A stretch of 18,096 nt of DNA from JBLNCE01 sp050260415 (GCA_050260415.1 JBLNCE010000041.1:1-18096); one strand, 5' to 3'; shown: positions 5,834 to 14,641, numbered from the stretch's first letter. The notes: generated by a model from the letters alone, not told the origin. Program-made: numbers and translations.

Positions 5834-8584
5834 TTGCCTAATTGGTGGCAAATGGATGCAGCCAAGGTCGCCGCCTGGCTCGGCGTGGACCCGAACCAGG
5901 GTCTATCCTTTGCCGAGGCTGGACGCCGCCTGCGGGAGAAGGGCGAGAACAGCCTGCATAAACCCCAGCGGTTGTCAGTCTTGGCGGTTCTCATCGCCCA
6001 GTTCAAGGACTTCATGGTCCTGGTGCTTCTCGGGGCGGCGGCTGTTTCCGGAATCTTGCATGAATACGCCGATGCCATGACGATTCTGGCCATTGTCCTG
6101 CTCAACGCGGTCTTGGGTTTCTACCAGGAGTACCGGGCCGAGCGATCCCTCTTGGCTTTGCAGGCTCTATCGGCGCCGCAGGCCCGCGTGCGCCGCGAGG
6201 GACGGACCGCGATCGTTCCCGCCCGAGAGGTAGTCCCCGGCGATCTGCTGCTGCTCGAAGCGGGCGACAGAGTGGCGGCCGACGCCAGGCTCAGCCAAGC
6301 CACCGCCCTGGCCGCGGCGGAAGCGGCCTTGACCGGCGAATCGGTACCGGTCGCAAAATCCTGCGCGGTATTGGGACGGGAGGACCTCCCGCTCGGCGAC
6401 CGTACCAACATGGTGTTCGGCGGCACGAATATCGTCGCGGGCAGGGGCGAGGCGATCGTCGTGGCCACCGGCATGTCTAGCGAGATCGGGCAGATCGCCG
6501 GTCTGATCGAGGAAGCCGCCTCCGGACCGACGCCCTTGCAGAGCCGGCTGGAACAAGTCGGCAGATGGCTGGTCTTTCTCTGTCTCTTTGTCTGCGCGGC
6601 CGTCGGCGCGGCCGGCGTGGCGCGGGGTGAATCCCTGCGCACGATGTTCATGGCGGCTGTGAGCCTGGGCGTGGCGGCCATACCGGAAGGACTCCCCGCG
6701 GTAGTCACGATCTCGCTGGCCATCGGCGTGCAGCGCATGGTGAGGAGAGCCGCCATCGTCAGGCGTCTGCCGGCCGTCGAGACGCTGGGTTGCGCCACCG
6801 TAATCTGTTCCGACAAGACCGGCACCCTGACGATGAACGAGATGCGCGTGGCGACCTTCAACACGGCCGGCGATTGGTACGAGGTCACCGGGGTCGGCTA
6901 CGATCCCGCCGGGTCGATCGCCGGCGCGTCCGGAACCCGTCACACCTGGCATGCTTGGCCGCGCGCGATGACCGCCGCGCCGCCGCCGCTGGCCACGCTG
7001 TTGGCCGGCGCCGCGTGCAACAACGCTGAACTGGTCCCGCCCGCAAGGGGCGGCGGGTGGCGCGCGGAGGGAGATCCGACCGACGCGGCCTTGCTGGTAT
7101 TGGCGGCCAAGGCTGGTCTGCCGCTGTCCGATCTCGCGCGAACCTGGCCCAGGCTGGGAGAAGTACCTTTCAGTTCGGAGCGTAAACGCATGTCGGTCAT
7201 CAACCGTGGTCCGGATGGGCGCGCCTGTCTCTTTGTCAAGGGGGCGGCCGATGTCTTGTTGGCCGTCAGCCGGGACCAGCTCACCGATGGCGGCCCCATG
7301 CCCCTCGAGGCAAACGCGCGTCAACGCTGGCAAAATGAGACCGACCGGCTATCCGCGCGCGGCTTGCGCGTGCTGGCCCTGGCTTACCGGCTTCTTACGC
7401 CGGCTGAGCTCGCCAACCGTTCCGTGGGGGAGGAGGCGGAAAGGGACCTCACATTCCTGGGCTTGGTGGGCATGAGCGATCCGCCGCGGCCCGAATCGGC
7501 GCGAGCGGTCAAGGCTTGCCGTCAGGCGGGCATCCTGACGGTGATGATCACCGGCGATCATCCCCTTACCGCCAGGGCCATCGCCCTGGAGATCGGCTTG
7601 CTTGACAAAGGTGGACGCGTGGTGACCGGCAATGAGCTAGATCGGATTACGGAGCGGGATCTTCTCCGCGAGGTGGAACGAATCAAGGTATACGCGCGCG
7701 TGTCGCCGCGGCATAAACTGCGCGTCGTGCGTGCCCTGAAGGCTAAAGGGCATGTGGTCGCCATGACCGGCGACGGGGTCAACGACGCGCCGGCGGTCAA
7801 GGAAGCGGACATCGGCGTGGCGATGGGGAAGACCGGTACGGATGTAACGAAGGAAGCCGCGTCACTCGTCATCATGGATGACAATTTCGCCACGATCGTG
7901 GCCGCGATCGAGGAAGGCCGGGCAATCTACGATAATATCCGCAAGTTCATCCGTTATTTGCTTGGCTGCAATACCGGGGAGATCTTGACCATGTTCCTCG
8001 GGATGTTGTGCGGCCTGCCGCTACCGCTCTTGCCCATGCAGATCCTCTGGATTAATCTGGTCACGGACGGTCTGCCCGCGCTCGCGCTCGGACTGGAACC
8101 GGCGGAAAAAGGGATCATGTCGAGACCACCCCGCCCGCCGAAGGAGGGGATCTTCGCCGCCGGGCTCTGGGGCAAGATCGTTTGGCAGGGCATGGCGATC
8201 GGACTCTGCACCCTAGTCTCTTTCGGGCTGATCCTTGCCGTCTTCCCGGGGCAAATTGGCCGGGCGCGGACGGTTGCCTTTTCGGTCCTGGTCTTCTCAC
8301 AGCTCGTCTTCGCCCTGGCATGCCGGTCGGAGCACGCACCCTTGCGTGCGTTCGACTGGTCCGGCAATCCATATTTGCTTTGGACCATCCTTGGTTCCAG
8401 CCTCATGCACCTGGCCGTCATCTATCTCCCCTGGATCGGCGGCCTCTTTCACACGGTGCCCCTCGGCCCGCTCGACTGGCTGATCGTTCTCGGCCTGACC
8501 GCGTGGTCGGTCCTCCTGGGCGCGGCGCATCGACCGGCACGCCGCCTGGCGCGCAGAACCCGCTTGGTAAAGAGTGAAGGGTGA
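5834..8584 (+). CDS. P-type Ca2+-transporting ATPase (SERCA/PacL-like, type II)
   Basis: A 916-aa integral membrane pump, the usual length for bacterial Ca2+-ATPases. Seen in order: actuator loop TGES at 167-170; PEGLP in M4 at 284-288; phosphorylation motif DKTGT with D327; TGD at 573-575; and the hinge TGDGVNDAP at 645-653. Ion-site residues follow in M5 (N713, E716 in CNTGE) and M6 (N741, T744, D745 in WINLVTDGLP). These match SERCA E309, N768, E771, N796, T799 and D800, so Ca2+ export is likely. In M8 the position of SERCA E908 appears to be Q823, as in one-site pumps, so stoichiometry is uncertain. I chose the TTG at 5834 because GGAGG lies seven bases upstream; another TTG eight codons earlier lacks a site. 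It stands between a terminator and the DUF2953 gene. Mn2+ transport cannot be excluded. Confidence 0.93.
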   Translation: MPNWWQMDAAKVAAWLGVDPNQGLSFAEAGRRLREKGENSLHKPQRLSVLAVLIAQFKDFMVLVLLGAAAVSGILHEYADAMTILAIVLLNAVLGFYQEYRAERSLLALQALSAPQARVRREGRTAIVPAREVVPGDLLLLEAGDRVAADARLSQATALAAAEAALTGESVPVAKSCAVLGREDLPLGDRTNMVFGGTNIVAGRGEAIVVATGMSSEIGQIAGLIEEAASGPTPLQSRLEQVGRWLVFLCLFVCAAVGAAGVARGESLRTMFMAAVSLGVAAIPEGLPAVVTISLAIGVQRMVRRAAIVRRLPAVETLGCATVICSDKTGTLTMNEMRVATFNTAGDWYEVTGVGYDPAGSIAGASGTRHTWHAWPRAMTAAPPPLATLLAGAACNNAELVPPARGGGWRAEGDPTDAALLVLAAKAGLPLSDLARTWPRLGEVPFSSERKRMSVINRGPDGRACLFVKGAADVLLAVSRDQLTDGGPMPLEANARQRWQNETDRLSARGLRVLALAYRLLTPAELANRSVGEEAERDLTFLGLVGMSDPPRPESARAVKACRQAGILTVMITGDHPLTARAIALEIGLLDKGGRVVTGNELDRITERDLLREVERIKVYARVSPRHKLRVVRALKAKGHVVAMTGDGVNDAPAVKEADIGVAMGKTGTDVTKEAASLVIMDDNFATIVAAIEEGRAIYDNIRKFIRYLLGCNTGEILTMFLGMLCGLPLPLLPMQILWINLVTDGLPALALGLEPAEKGIMSRPPRPPKEGIFAAGLWGKIVWQGMAIGLCTLVSFGLILAVFPGQIGRARTVAFSVLVFSQLVFALACRSEHAPLRAFDWSGNPYLLWTILGSSLMHLAVIYLPWIGGLFHTVPLGPLDWLIVLGLTAWSVLLGAAHRPARRLARRTRLVKSEG

Positions 8585-8587
8585 AGT

Positions 8588-8616
8588 GCATAGCCGCGCC
8601 AACATGCGACAGACTA
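8588..8616 (+). promoter_or_regulatory. Candidate forespore (SigF/SigG-type) promoter for DUF2953-gerW
   Basis: GCATA (fits GNATR) is followed after 17 bases by CAGACTA (six of seven match CATNNTA). It begins a few bases after the Ca2+-ATPase stop and lies about 50 bases before the DUF2953 start. The Bacillus ytfI-ytfJ counterpart is a SigF target, which fits. The motif is short, so chance remains possible. Confidence 0.4.
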
Positions 8617-8667
8617 CAGCCGAAAGAGCCGTCACTCGCATATCACACGGGGCGGGGAGGGCAGGGG

Positions 8668-9348
8668 ATGCCCTTTTTCCTACTGGTCGTACTCTTGCTT
8701 GTGTTTGGGTATTTCGTGCCCGTGGCATTCGGTTTTCGCTTCGCCTATTCGAAGAACGGCGTGGAGTTGCGTCTGTACATGACGGCGCTCATGGGCATAG
8801 TCCGCAAGGAACACGTTTTCCTGGGACCGAGGACGATGCTTGGCAGAGTTCATACGCATAGAGCACAGACCTCGCCCGTAAAGCATGAGCAAGAGTCGCT
8901 CGAGCAACGCATTGGACCGGCCGGGCTATGGGACCGGCTCGTGGAAGTACGGGATCGTCTGGTACAATACGGCATCGGGGGGATGTTTCTTTCTTATTTC
9001 ATCCCCCGGAAACACCTCCCTTGGATGCATGTGGCCGAGCGGCTGGAACGCAAAGGAAGATTCACCCGCCTGCAGTGGACGACGAGAATCGGGCTTGAGG
9101 AGGCCGCTGCCACCGCTTGGGCGGCCGGTTTCCTCTGGGCATGCAAAGGGATGGTCCTTGCGATGCTGGATCAACGGTACGGACTGCCGCGCGCGGTGGC
9201 TCGGATCAGGGTCGAACCTACCTTCGCCGGTATGCAGCTCGACACGACTTTGGAGTGCATATTCAAACTGCGGGCCGGACACATTATCAGTGCCAGTGTA
9301 CGTGGTTTTTTGCTGGACAAGCTGCAGAGGAGTGTACCGACGGCATGA
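8668..9348 (+). CDS. DUF2953 family membrane protein (YtfI-like)
   Basis: A 226-aa protein of unknown biochemical role. It starts MPFFLLVVLLLVFGYF, a single membrane segment over about residues 2-20, followed by FRFAYSKNGVELRLYMTALMGIV, the beta-rich start typical of DUF2953. A long basic middle region and a C-terminal part with VEPTFAGMQLDTTLECIFKL follow. The ATG at 8668 has GGAGG seven bases upstream; a GTG at 8581 overlapping the ATPase stop has poor spacing. Its stop overlaps the start of gerW as ATGA, so the two are probably translationally coupled. The same pair, ytfI-ytfJ, occurs in Bacillus, where it is expressed in the forespore. The family call rests on N-terminal pattern and synteny. 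Confidence 0.82.
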   Translation: MPFFLLVVLLLVFGYFVPVAFGFRFAYSKNGVELRLYMTALMGIVRKEHVFLGPRTMLGRVHTHRAQTSPVKHEQESLEQRIGPAGLWDRLVEVRDRLVQYGIGGMFLSYFIPRKHLPWMHVAERLERKGRFTRLQWTTRIGLEEAAATAWAAGFLWACKGMVLAMLDQRYGLPRAVARIRVEPTFAGMQLDTTLECIFKLRAGHIISASVRGFLLDKLQRSVPTA

Positions 9349-9776
9349 TGAACGACCACCCGATCGAAGGTCTAATGAAAACGGCCATGCAGAATATCAA
9401 AGAGATGGTCGATGTCAATACGATTCTGGGCGATCCTGTGGAGACGCCCGACGGCAATGTCGTGATCCCGATCTCCCGTGTGACATTTGGCTTTGCGGCA
9501 GGCGGGACCGAATTCGAGGGCAACGGCAAGGCCAAGGATACCCGTGCGCAAGGGGGCGGCGGGGAGGATAAAAGCAAGATGCCGTTCGGCGGCGGCAGCG
9601 GTGCCGGCATCACCCTGCATCCGGTCGCCTTCCTCGTCGTCGGCAAGGACCAGACCAGGCTCTTGCCGGTCGAGGGAAACATGCTCGTCGATAGGCTGAT
9701 TGATGTCGCCCCGCAGCTTATCGAGAAGATTCAGACCTTGTTCAGGCAGGAGGGGCCGCGGGAGCTCCCGCATTAG
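9345..9776 (+). CDS. gerW: Spore protein GerW/YtfJ family
   Basis: A 143-aa sporulation protein of the YtfJ family (Bacillus YtfJ is about 150 aa). It shows the family start HPIEGLMKTAMQNIKEMVDV, then NTILGDPVETPDGNVVIPIS, VTFGFAAGG, a glycine-rich stretch (GGGGEDKSKMPFGGGSGAG, about 76-94), and LHPVAFLVVGKDQTRLLPVE. In Bacillus GerW is made in the forespore and is needed for normal germination with L-alanine; its biochemical activity is unknown. The ATG overlaps the DUF2953 stop (ATGA), with GAGGAG 12 bases upstream. A strong terminator follows 26 bases after the stop. This is among the best evidence in the window for an endospore former. Confidence 0.93.
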   Translation: MMNDHPIEGLMKTAMQNIKEMVDVNTILGDPVETPDGNVVIPISRVTFGFAAGGTEFEGNGKAKDTRAQGGGGEDKSKMPFGGGSGAGITLHPVAFLVVGKDQTRLLPVEGNMLVDRLIDVAPQLIEKIQTLFRQEGPRELPH

Positions 9777-9802
9777 CGTATGACCGCATCAAGCTTCGCC
9801 GG

Positions 9803-9827
9803 CCACCGCATTCGCGGTGGTTTTTTT
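9803..9827 (+). terminator. Intrinsic terminator after gerW
   Basis: The stem CCACCGC/GCGGTGG closes an ATTC loop and is followed directly by seven T. It ends the DUF2953-gerW transcript and insulates lonB. Confidence 0.9.
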
Positions 9828-9972
9828 ATCGCAGACTTGCCGTGCGCATACCATCGCGTCAAAAACACCGCTCTTCCCAGCCATGTCTCTGCGCCGCCGC
9901 GGTGCGGTCGATCGACCTCTCTCAATTAGCGACCGTTTCCAGCGCGATCTCGACGTCCCAACATGATGGGCC

Positions 9973-10001
9973 GGATAAAAGGCTTGCCAGGGCGCATAAT
10001 A
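9973..10001 (+). promoter_or_regulatory. Candidate SigF/SigG-type promoter for lonB
   Basis: GGATA (fits GNATR), then exactly 17 bases, then CATAATA (a full match to CATNNTA). It sits 34 bases before the lonB ATG and has no good SigA -35. Bacillus lonB is a SigF-dependent forespore gene, so the match agrees with known regulation. The CATAAT core could also serve a weak SigA promoter. Confidence 0.6.
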
Positions 10002-10035
10002 GGTTGGTAGTGGCTTTGAGGGAAGGGAAAAGCAG

Positions 10036-11730
10036 ATGGACTTTGCTGCCAACATCATCGGGATTATCAATCTGTTCTTCGCCATCGTCATCGGTCTATA
10101 TTTCTGGAACCTTCTGCGGTCGCAGCAAGGCAATAAAGTCGCCGTGGAAAAGGAATCCCGTAAGGAAATGGACCGCCTCCAACGGTTGCGGAGCATCTCT
10201 CTCACGGAACCCCTATCGGAAAAGACCAGGCCGACACATTTTTCGGAAATTATCGGCCAGGAAGAGGGTCTACGCGCTCTGCGCGCGTGCCTTTGCGGGC
10301 CGAATCCCCAGCACGTCCTGCTATACGGCCCGCCCGGCGTCGGCAAGACGGCGGCGGCGCGGATCGTGCTCGAGGAAGCCAAGCGAAGCCCGCTCTCACC
10401 TTTCCGGGACGCCGCCAAATTCGTGGAATTGGATGCCACGACGGCGCGCTTTGACGACCGCGGGATCGCCGACCCCTTGATCGGCTCGGTGCACGACCCC
10501 ATCTATCAGGGCGCCGGTCCCCTCGGCATCGCCGGCATACCCCAACCCAAACCCGGCGCCGTGACCAAGGCGCACGGCGGGGTCCTCTTTATCGACGAGA
10601 TCGGCGAACTGCATCCGATTCAATTGAACAAACTCCTGAAGGTCCTGGAGGACCGTAAGGTCTTTCTGGAGAGTGCCTACTACAGCTCGGAAGATACAAA
10701 CATCCCGCATCACATCCACGATGTGTTTCAAAACGGCCTGCCCGCGGACTTTCGCCTAATCGGCGCCACCACGCGTCTGCCGGGCGAGATTCCGGCCGCG
10801 ATTCGTTCCCGCTGTGTGGAGATTTTCTTCCGCGCCCTGGCGCCGGAAGAGGTCAGGCGCATTGCCGCCCACGCCCTCGAAAAGGTGGGCATGGCCGACC
10901 TGGACGGCGCCCTCGAAGTGCTCGTGCGTTATGCGGCCAACGGCCGTGATGCGGTCAATATCATCCAGATCGCCGCCGGCCTCGCCATGACCGAGGGGCG
11001 CGGCGCGATTCGGAAGGCGGACATCGAATGGGTGGTGCAAAGCGGGCAGTACTCTCCGCGGCCGGACAAACGCGTGCCGCTGGTCCCCCAGATCGGCCTG
11101 GCCAACGGTCTGGCGGTCATTGGGCCGAACGTCGGCGCGCTGCTGGAGATTGAAGCCGCCGCGGTGCGCGTGGCGGAAGGCACCGGTAAAGTCACGGCCA
11201 CCGGCCTGGTTGAGGAGGAGGAATTGGGCGAGGCCGGGCGCAAGATCAAGCGCCGTAGCATGGCCCGGGGCTCGGTGGAGAACGTCCTGACCGTGATCCG
11301 CCGCCACTTGGGCATCGACCCGCGCGACTACGATTTACATATCAACTTCCCCGGCGCGGTTCCCGTGGACGGCCCGTCAGCGGGAGTATCCCTTCTGATC
11401 GCCGTTTACTCCGCTATGACCGGCAAACCGGTGGATAACGAGGTCGCCATGACCGGCGAGGTTTCCATCAGGGGACGCGTCCTCCCGGTGGGCGGGATCG
11501 TGCCCAAGGTGGAGGCGGCCCGCCGCGCCGGCGCCCGCCGCGTGATCATCCCCAAGGAAAACTGGCAGGATCTCTTCGGCGATGAGCGTGAAATACGAAT
11601 CATCCCCGTCAGCGATGTGCAGGAGTTGATCGAGCTGACGCTCTTGTCCGAGGGAGACCGGTTGGCGGTCGTACCGGCCCCGGCAAAAGGCCTCCTGGAA
11701 CTGGACAAGCCCGTGGCGGTGCAAGGATGA
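10036..11730 (+). CDS. lonB: ATP-dependent protease LonB, forespore type
   Basis: A 564-aa AAA+ serine-lysine protease. It opens with a hydrophobic segment (about residues 5-26), followed by a short linker and no LonA-type substrate domain. Walker A GPPGVGKT lies at 98-105 and Walker B VLFIDE at 183-188. The Lon protease domain has S448 in DGPSAG and K491 in VGGIVPKV, the 43-residue spacing seen in E. coli Lon. Length and architecture match Bacillus LonB, a sporulation-specific paralogue. The N-terminal helix suggests membrane association. The ATG has AAGGG eight bases upstream, and a forespore-like promoter precedes it. It lies directly before lonA, as in Bacillus, but a terminator hairpin separates them, so they are probably expressed independently. 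Confidence 0.95.
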   Translation: MDFAANIIGIINLFFAIVIGLYFWNLLRSQQGNKVAVEKESRKEMDRLQRLRSISLTEPLSEKTRPTHFSEIIGQEEGLRALRACLCGPNPQHVLLYGPPGVGKTAAARIVLEEAKRSPLSPFRDAAKFVELDATTARFDDRGIADPLIGSVHDPIYQGAGPLGIAGIPQPKPGAVTKAHGGVLFIDEIGELHPIQLNKLLKVLEDRKVFLESAYYSSEDTNIPHHIHDVFQNGLPADFRLIGATTRLPGEIPAAIRSRCVEIFFRALAPEEVRRIAAHALEKVGMADLDGALEVLVRYAANGRDAVNIIQIAAGLAMTEGRGAIRKADIEWVVQSGQYSPRPDKRVPLVPQIGLANGLAVIGPNVGALLEIEAAAVRVAEGTGKVTATGLVEEEELGEAGRKIKRRSMARGSVENVLTVIRRHLGIDPRDYDLHINFPGAVPVDGPSAGVSLLIAVYSAMTGKPVDNEVAMTGEVSIRGRVLPVGGIVPKVEAARRAGARRVIIPKENWQDLFGDEREIRIIPVSDVQELIELTLLSEGDRLAVVPAPAKGLLELDKPVAVQG

Positions 11731-11799
11731 CGATCGGATCACAATCCCCATAGTCTTCTCGGATCGAGTTCGAGATCCGGGTCAAAACGCAAAACTAAA

Positions 11800-11830
11800 A
11801 CTGCCAACCAGCCCCGGTTGGCAGTCTTTA
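11800..11830 (+). terminator. Probable terminator between lonB and lon
   Basis: A perfect 10-bp stem, ACTGCCAACC with GGTTGGCAGT, around a 6-base loop and followed by CTTTAT. The T-tract is short, so termination may be partial. A second small hairpin (CGGATC/GATCCG, 11760-11779) lies before it. Confidence 0.65.
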
Positions 11831-11925
11831 TGCCTCAGGTCCCAGGATCTTGCGAAAGGATTTGCGATCGTGGTCGAGAATAACTTGGGAGCGCTACAAG
11901 TGCGAAGCCCCGGGAGGTGTCGTAG

Positions 11926-14277
11926 TTGCCCCAAGCCAAGTCTCAGGTTGAGATTATGCCGCTCCTCCCTTTACGCGGCATGGTGGTTTTTCCGTATATG
12001 GTCCACCCCCTCGATGTCGGGCGGGAAAAGTCAGTCAGCGCCATCGAGGAAGCCATGGTCAATGACCGGCTGATCGTCCTGGCCGCCCAGAAGGAGGCCA
12101 AGGTCAACGAGCCGGCTCCGGATCAGATCTATACCACCGGCACGTTGGCGGAGATCAAGCAACTGGTCAAGCTGCCCGAAGCCATCCGCATCCTCGTCGA
12201 GGGCGTGACCAGGGTCAGGATCAAGGAATACGTTCAGGAAGAGCCGTATTATCGCGTCGTTATCGAACGCCTTTCCGAGGAAACAGATTGTTCCGTGGAG
12301 ATGGAGGCGTTGATGCGGAACGCGATCCATCAATTCGAACAGTACGTCAAGCTCAGCCGGAATACACCGCCCGAGGTTTTGGTCTCCGTTACGAACATCG
12401 GGGAGCCCGGCCGCCTGGCGGATACGATCGCCTCCCACCTATCGAGCTCGACGGCGAAGCTCGAGGACCGTCAGGAGCTCCTGAAGGCGGACGCGCCCAA
12501 GGAGCGCCTGGAGAAACTCTGCACCATGATGATGCGCGAGTTGGAGATCCTCGAGATGGAACGCAAGATACAGCTCCGGGTGCGCAAACAGATGGAAAAG
12601 ACCCAAAAGGAATACTACCTCCGCGAACAAATGAAGGCGATCCAAAAGGAACTTGGCGAAAAGGACGAGCGCCAAGCCGAGGTCGAGGAACTGCGGGCCA
12701 AGGTGGCCGAGTTGACTCTGCCCGAAGAGGTTCAGGATAAGGTGCAAAAGGAGATCGAGCGCCTGGAACGGATGCCGCCAATGGCCGCCGAGGCCGTCGT
12801 GGTGCGTAATTATCTGGATTGGATCATCGCCCTGCCCTGGCAGAAGTCGACGGAGGATCGCCTGGATCTTGAGGTGGCCGAGCAGATTCTCGAAGAGGAC
12901 CATTATGGGCTGGAGAAGGTCAAGGAACGAATCCTCGAATACCTGGCCGTCTGCCAGTTGACGAAGAAGCTCAAAGGTCCCATCCTCTGTCTCATCGGGC
13001 CGCCCGGCGTGGGCAAGACATCGCTTGCCAAATCGATCGCGCGCGCGGTGAACCGCAAGTTCGTCCGTTTCTCGCTGGGGGGCGTCAGGGACGAGGCGGA
13101 GATACGCGGACACAGACGGACCTATGTCGGCGCCATGCCCGGGAAGATACTGCAAGTGATGCGCCAGGCCGGCTCCTCGAACCCCGTCATCCTGCTCGAT
13201 GAGATTGACAAGATGAGCATGGATTTTCGCGGCGATCCATCCGCGGCCCTGCTCGAAGTGCTTGATCCGGAACAGAATAGCAATTTCGGGGACCATTATC
13301 TCGAGGTCGCCTACGATCTGTCGCGGGTGCTCTTCATCACCACGGCCAATACGTTCCATGGCATTCCCCGCCCCCTGTTGGACAGGATGGAGATCATTAC
13401 GATCTCAGGTTATACTGAGGAGGAAAAGGTGGAGATCGCCAAGCGCCACCTCCTGCCGAAACAGATGTCCGAACACGGCCTGGCCTTGACGGATCTTGTC
13501 CTCCCGGATCAGAGTCTGAGGCGGCTGATTCGCGAGTACACGCGTGAGTCGGGGGTACGCGGCCTCGAACGGCAGTTGGCGACCGTTTGCCGGCGCGCGG
13601 CCAAACAGATCGTGAAGGGCCACAAGCCGCCGCTCAAGGTGGGCCCGGCGGTCCTCCACAAGTACCTCGGGATCCCGCAGTACCGTTACGGGGCGGCGGA
13701 GAAGGAGGATCGCGTCGGCGTGGCGACCGGACTAGCCTGGACGGAAGTCGGCGGCGAGATTCTCAATATCGAGGTGACCGTGGTCAAGGGCAAGGGCCAA
13801 CTTATCCTCACGGGCAAATTGGGCGAGGTCATGCGGGAGTCGGCCCAGGCCGGGTTGAGCTTTATCCGATCGCGGGTCGGCGCGCTGGGGATTGCGCCGG
13901 ACTTTTACGAGCAATGCGATTTGCATATCCACATTCCCGAAGGGGCCATCCCAAAGGACGGACCCTCGGCCGGCATCACCATGGCCACCGCCATGGTCTC
14001 GGCCCTGGGCAACCGGCCTGTGCGGCGTGATGTGGCCATGACCGGGGAGATCACGCTCCGCGGCCGCGTACTGCCGATCGGCGGGCTCAAGGAGAAGGTG
14101 CTGGCCGCGCATCGGGCCGGCATCAAGACCGTGATCGTACCCAAGGACAACAAGAAGGACCTGGAGGATATCCCGGATAATGTCGCCCGCCGGATGGAAT
14201 TCGCCCTCGTGGAGAGCATGGATGAGGTGCTGGATCTGGCGCTGGCTGGAGGTTTGCGATCCGCGACGGCGGGCTGA
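11926..14277 (+). CDS. lon: ATP-dependent protease Lon (LonA)
   Basis: A 783-aa protein, normal LonA length (E. coli 784). It degrades misfolded and short-lived regulatory proteins in the cytoplasm as a hexamer. Order: the LON N-domain starting LPLRGMVVFPYMVHPLDVGR (about 10-200); a charged coiled-coil region (about 200-300) with QMEKTQKEYYLREQMKAIQK; Walker A GPPGVGKT at 358-365; Walker B VILLDEID at 421-428; then the protease domain with S681 in KDGPSAG and K724 in GGLKEKV. All key residues are present. The TTG at 11926 is supported by GGAGG eight bases upstream and by the N-terminus. I found no convincing SigA promoter, CIRCE or CtsR box in the 100 bases upstream. No clear terminator follows before the secG promoter. 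Confidence 0.98.
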   Translation: MPQAKSQVEIMPLLPLRGMVVFPYMVHPLDVGREKSVSAIEEAMVNDRLIVLAAQKEAKVNEPAPDQIYTTGTLAEIKQLVKLPEAIRILVEGVTRVRIKEYVQEEPYYRVVIERLSEETDCSVEMEALMRNAIHQFEQYVKLSRNTPPEVLVSVTNIGEPGRLADTIASHLSSSTAKLEDRQELLKADAPKERLEKLCTMMMRELEILEMERKIQLRVRKQMEKTQKEYYLREQMKAIQKELGEKDERQAEVEELRAKVAELTLPEEVQDKVQKEIERLERMPPMAAEAVVVRNYLDWIIALPWQKSTEDRLDLEVAEQILEEDHYGLEKVKERILEYLAVCQLTKKLKGPILCLIGPPGVGKTSLAKSIARAVNRKFVRFSLGGVRDEAEIRGHRRTYVGAMPGKILQVMRQAGSSNPVILLDEIDKMSMDFRGDPSAALLEVLDPEQNSNFGDHYLEVAYDLSRVLFITTANTFHGIPRPLLDRMEIITISGYTEEEKVEIAKRHLLPKQMSEHGLALTDLVLPDQSLRRLIREYTRESGVRGLERQLATVCRRAAKQIVKGHKPPLKVGPAVLHKYLGIPQYRYGAAEKEDRVGVATGLAWTEVGGEILNIEVTVVKGKGQLILTGKLGEVMRESAQAGLSFIRSRVGALGIAPDFYEQCDLHIHIPEGAIPKDGPSAGITMATAMVSALGNRPVRRDVAMTGEITLRGRVLPIGGLKEKVLAAHRAGIKTVIVPKDNKKDLEDIPDNVARRMEFALVESMDEVLDLALAGGLRSATAG

Positions 14278-14318
14278 CGCACGCCTTCCGGGGCATCTGC
14301 GATTAGCCCAGGTTAGCC

Positions 14319-14347
14319 TTGCCAAGCGCAGGCCGTTATGGTAGAAT
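14319..14347 (+). promoter_or_regulatory. SigA promoter for secG
   Basis: TTGCCA, a 17-base spacer, then TAGAAT preceded by TGG (extended -10). The predicted start is near 14354, about 30 bases before the secG start codon. It is independent of lon. Confidence 0.8.
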
Positions 14348-14384
14348 ACACGGGTGAGGCTTGGCAACGGAGGGAGTGGGGCAC

Positions 14385-14606
14385 TTGGTTTTCTTGCGCG
14401 TCCTGTTGGTCATTATCGCGATCGCCATCACGGCGTTGGTCGTCATCCAGCCCAGCAAGGGTGAGGGGCTCGGCGCCATCGGCGGCGGCGGACAAGTCTT
14501 TTTCGCCAAGAATAAGAACTTCGAGCGACTGCTGGAGAAGGCGACGGCCTGGTTGGGCGGCGCGTTGATCCTGCTGGCGATCCTGATCGGCATCATGGAG
14601 CGGTAG
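14385..14606 (+). CDS. secG: Preprotein translocase subunit SecG
   Basis: A 73-aa membrane protein that assists SecYE and SecA in protein export. It has two hydrophobic helices, about residues 1-20 (VFLRVLLVIIAIAITALVV) and 51-70 (ATAWLGGALILLAILIGI). The conserved loop between them starts with IQPSKGEGLGAIGGGGQVFF. This is the usual SecG plan and length. I chose the TTG at 14385 because GGGAG sits eight bases upstream; a TTG eight codons earlier would put non-hydrophobic residues ahead of the first helix and has poor SD spacing. It has its own promoter and a terminator 36 bases after the stop. It lies beside secA, so two Sec genes are adjacent but separately transcribed. Confidence 0.93.
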   Translation: MVFLRVLLVIIAIAITALVVIQPSKGEGLGAIGGGGQVFFAKNKNFERLLEKATAWLGGALILLAILIGIMER

Positions 14607-14641
14607 TCCCAAAGCGAGCCGCGCGCGATAACAACGACAAT

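Noticed and set aside
11831..11925. Heat-shock operator (CIRCE, CtsR or HrcA type) upstream of lon
   Set aside because: Only a doubled TTGCGA (11850, 11862) is present; it does not match these operators and no SigA promoter pairs with it.
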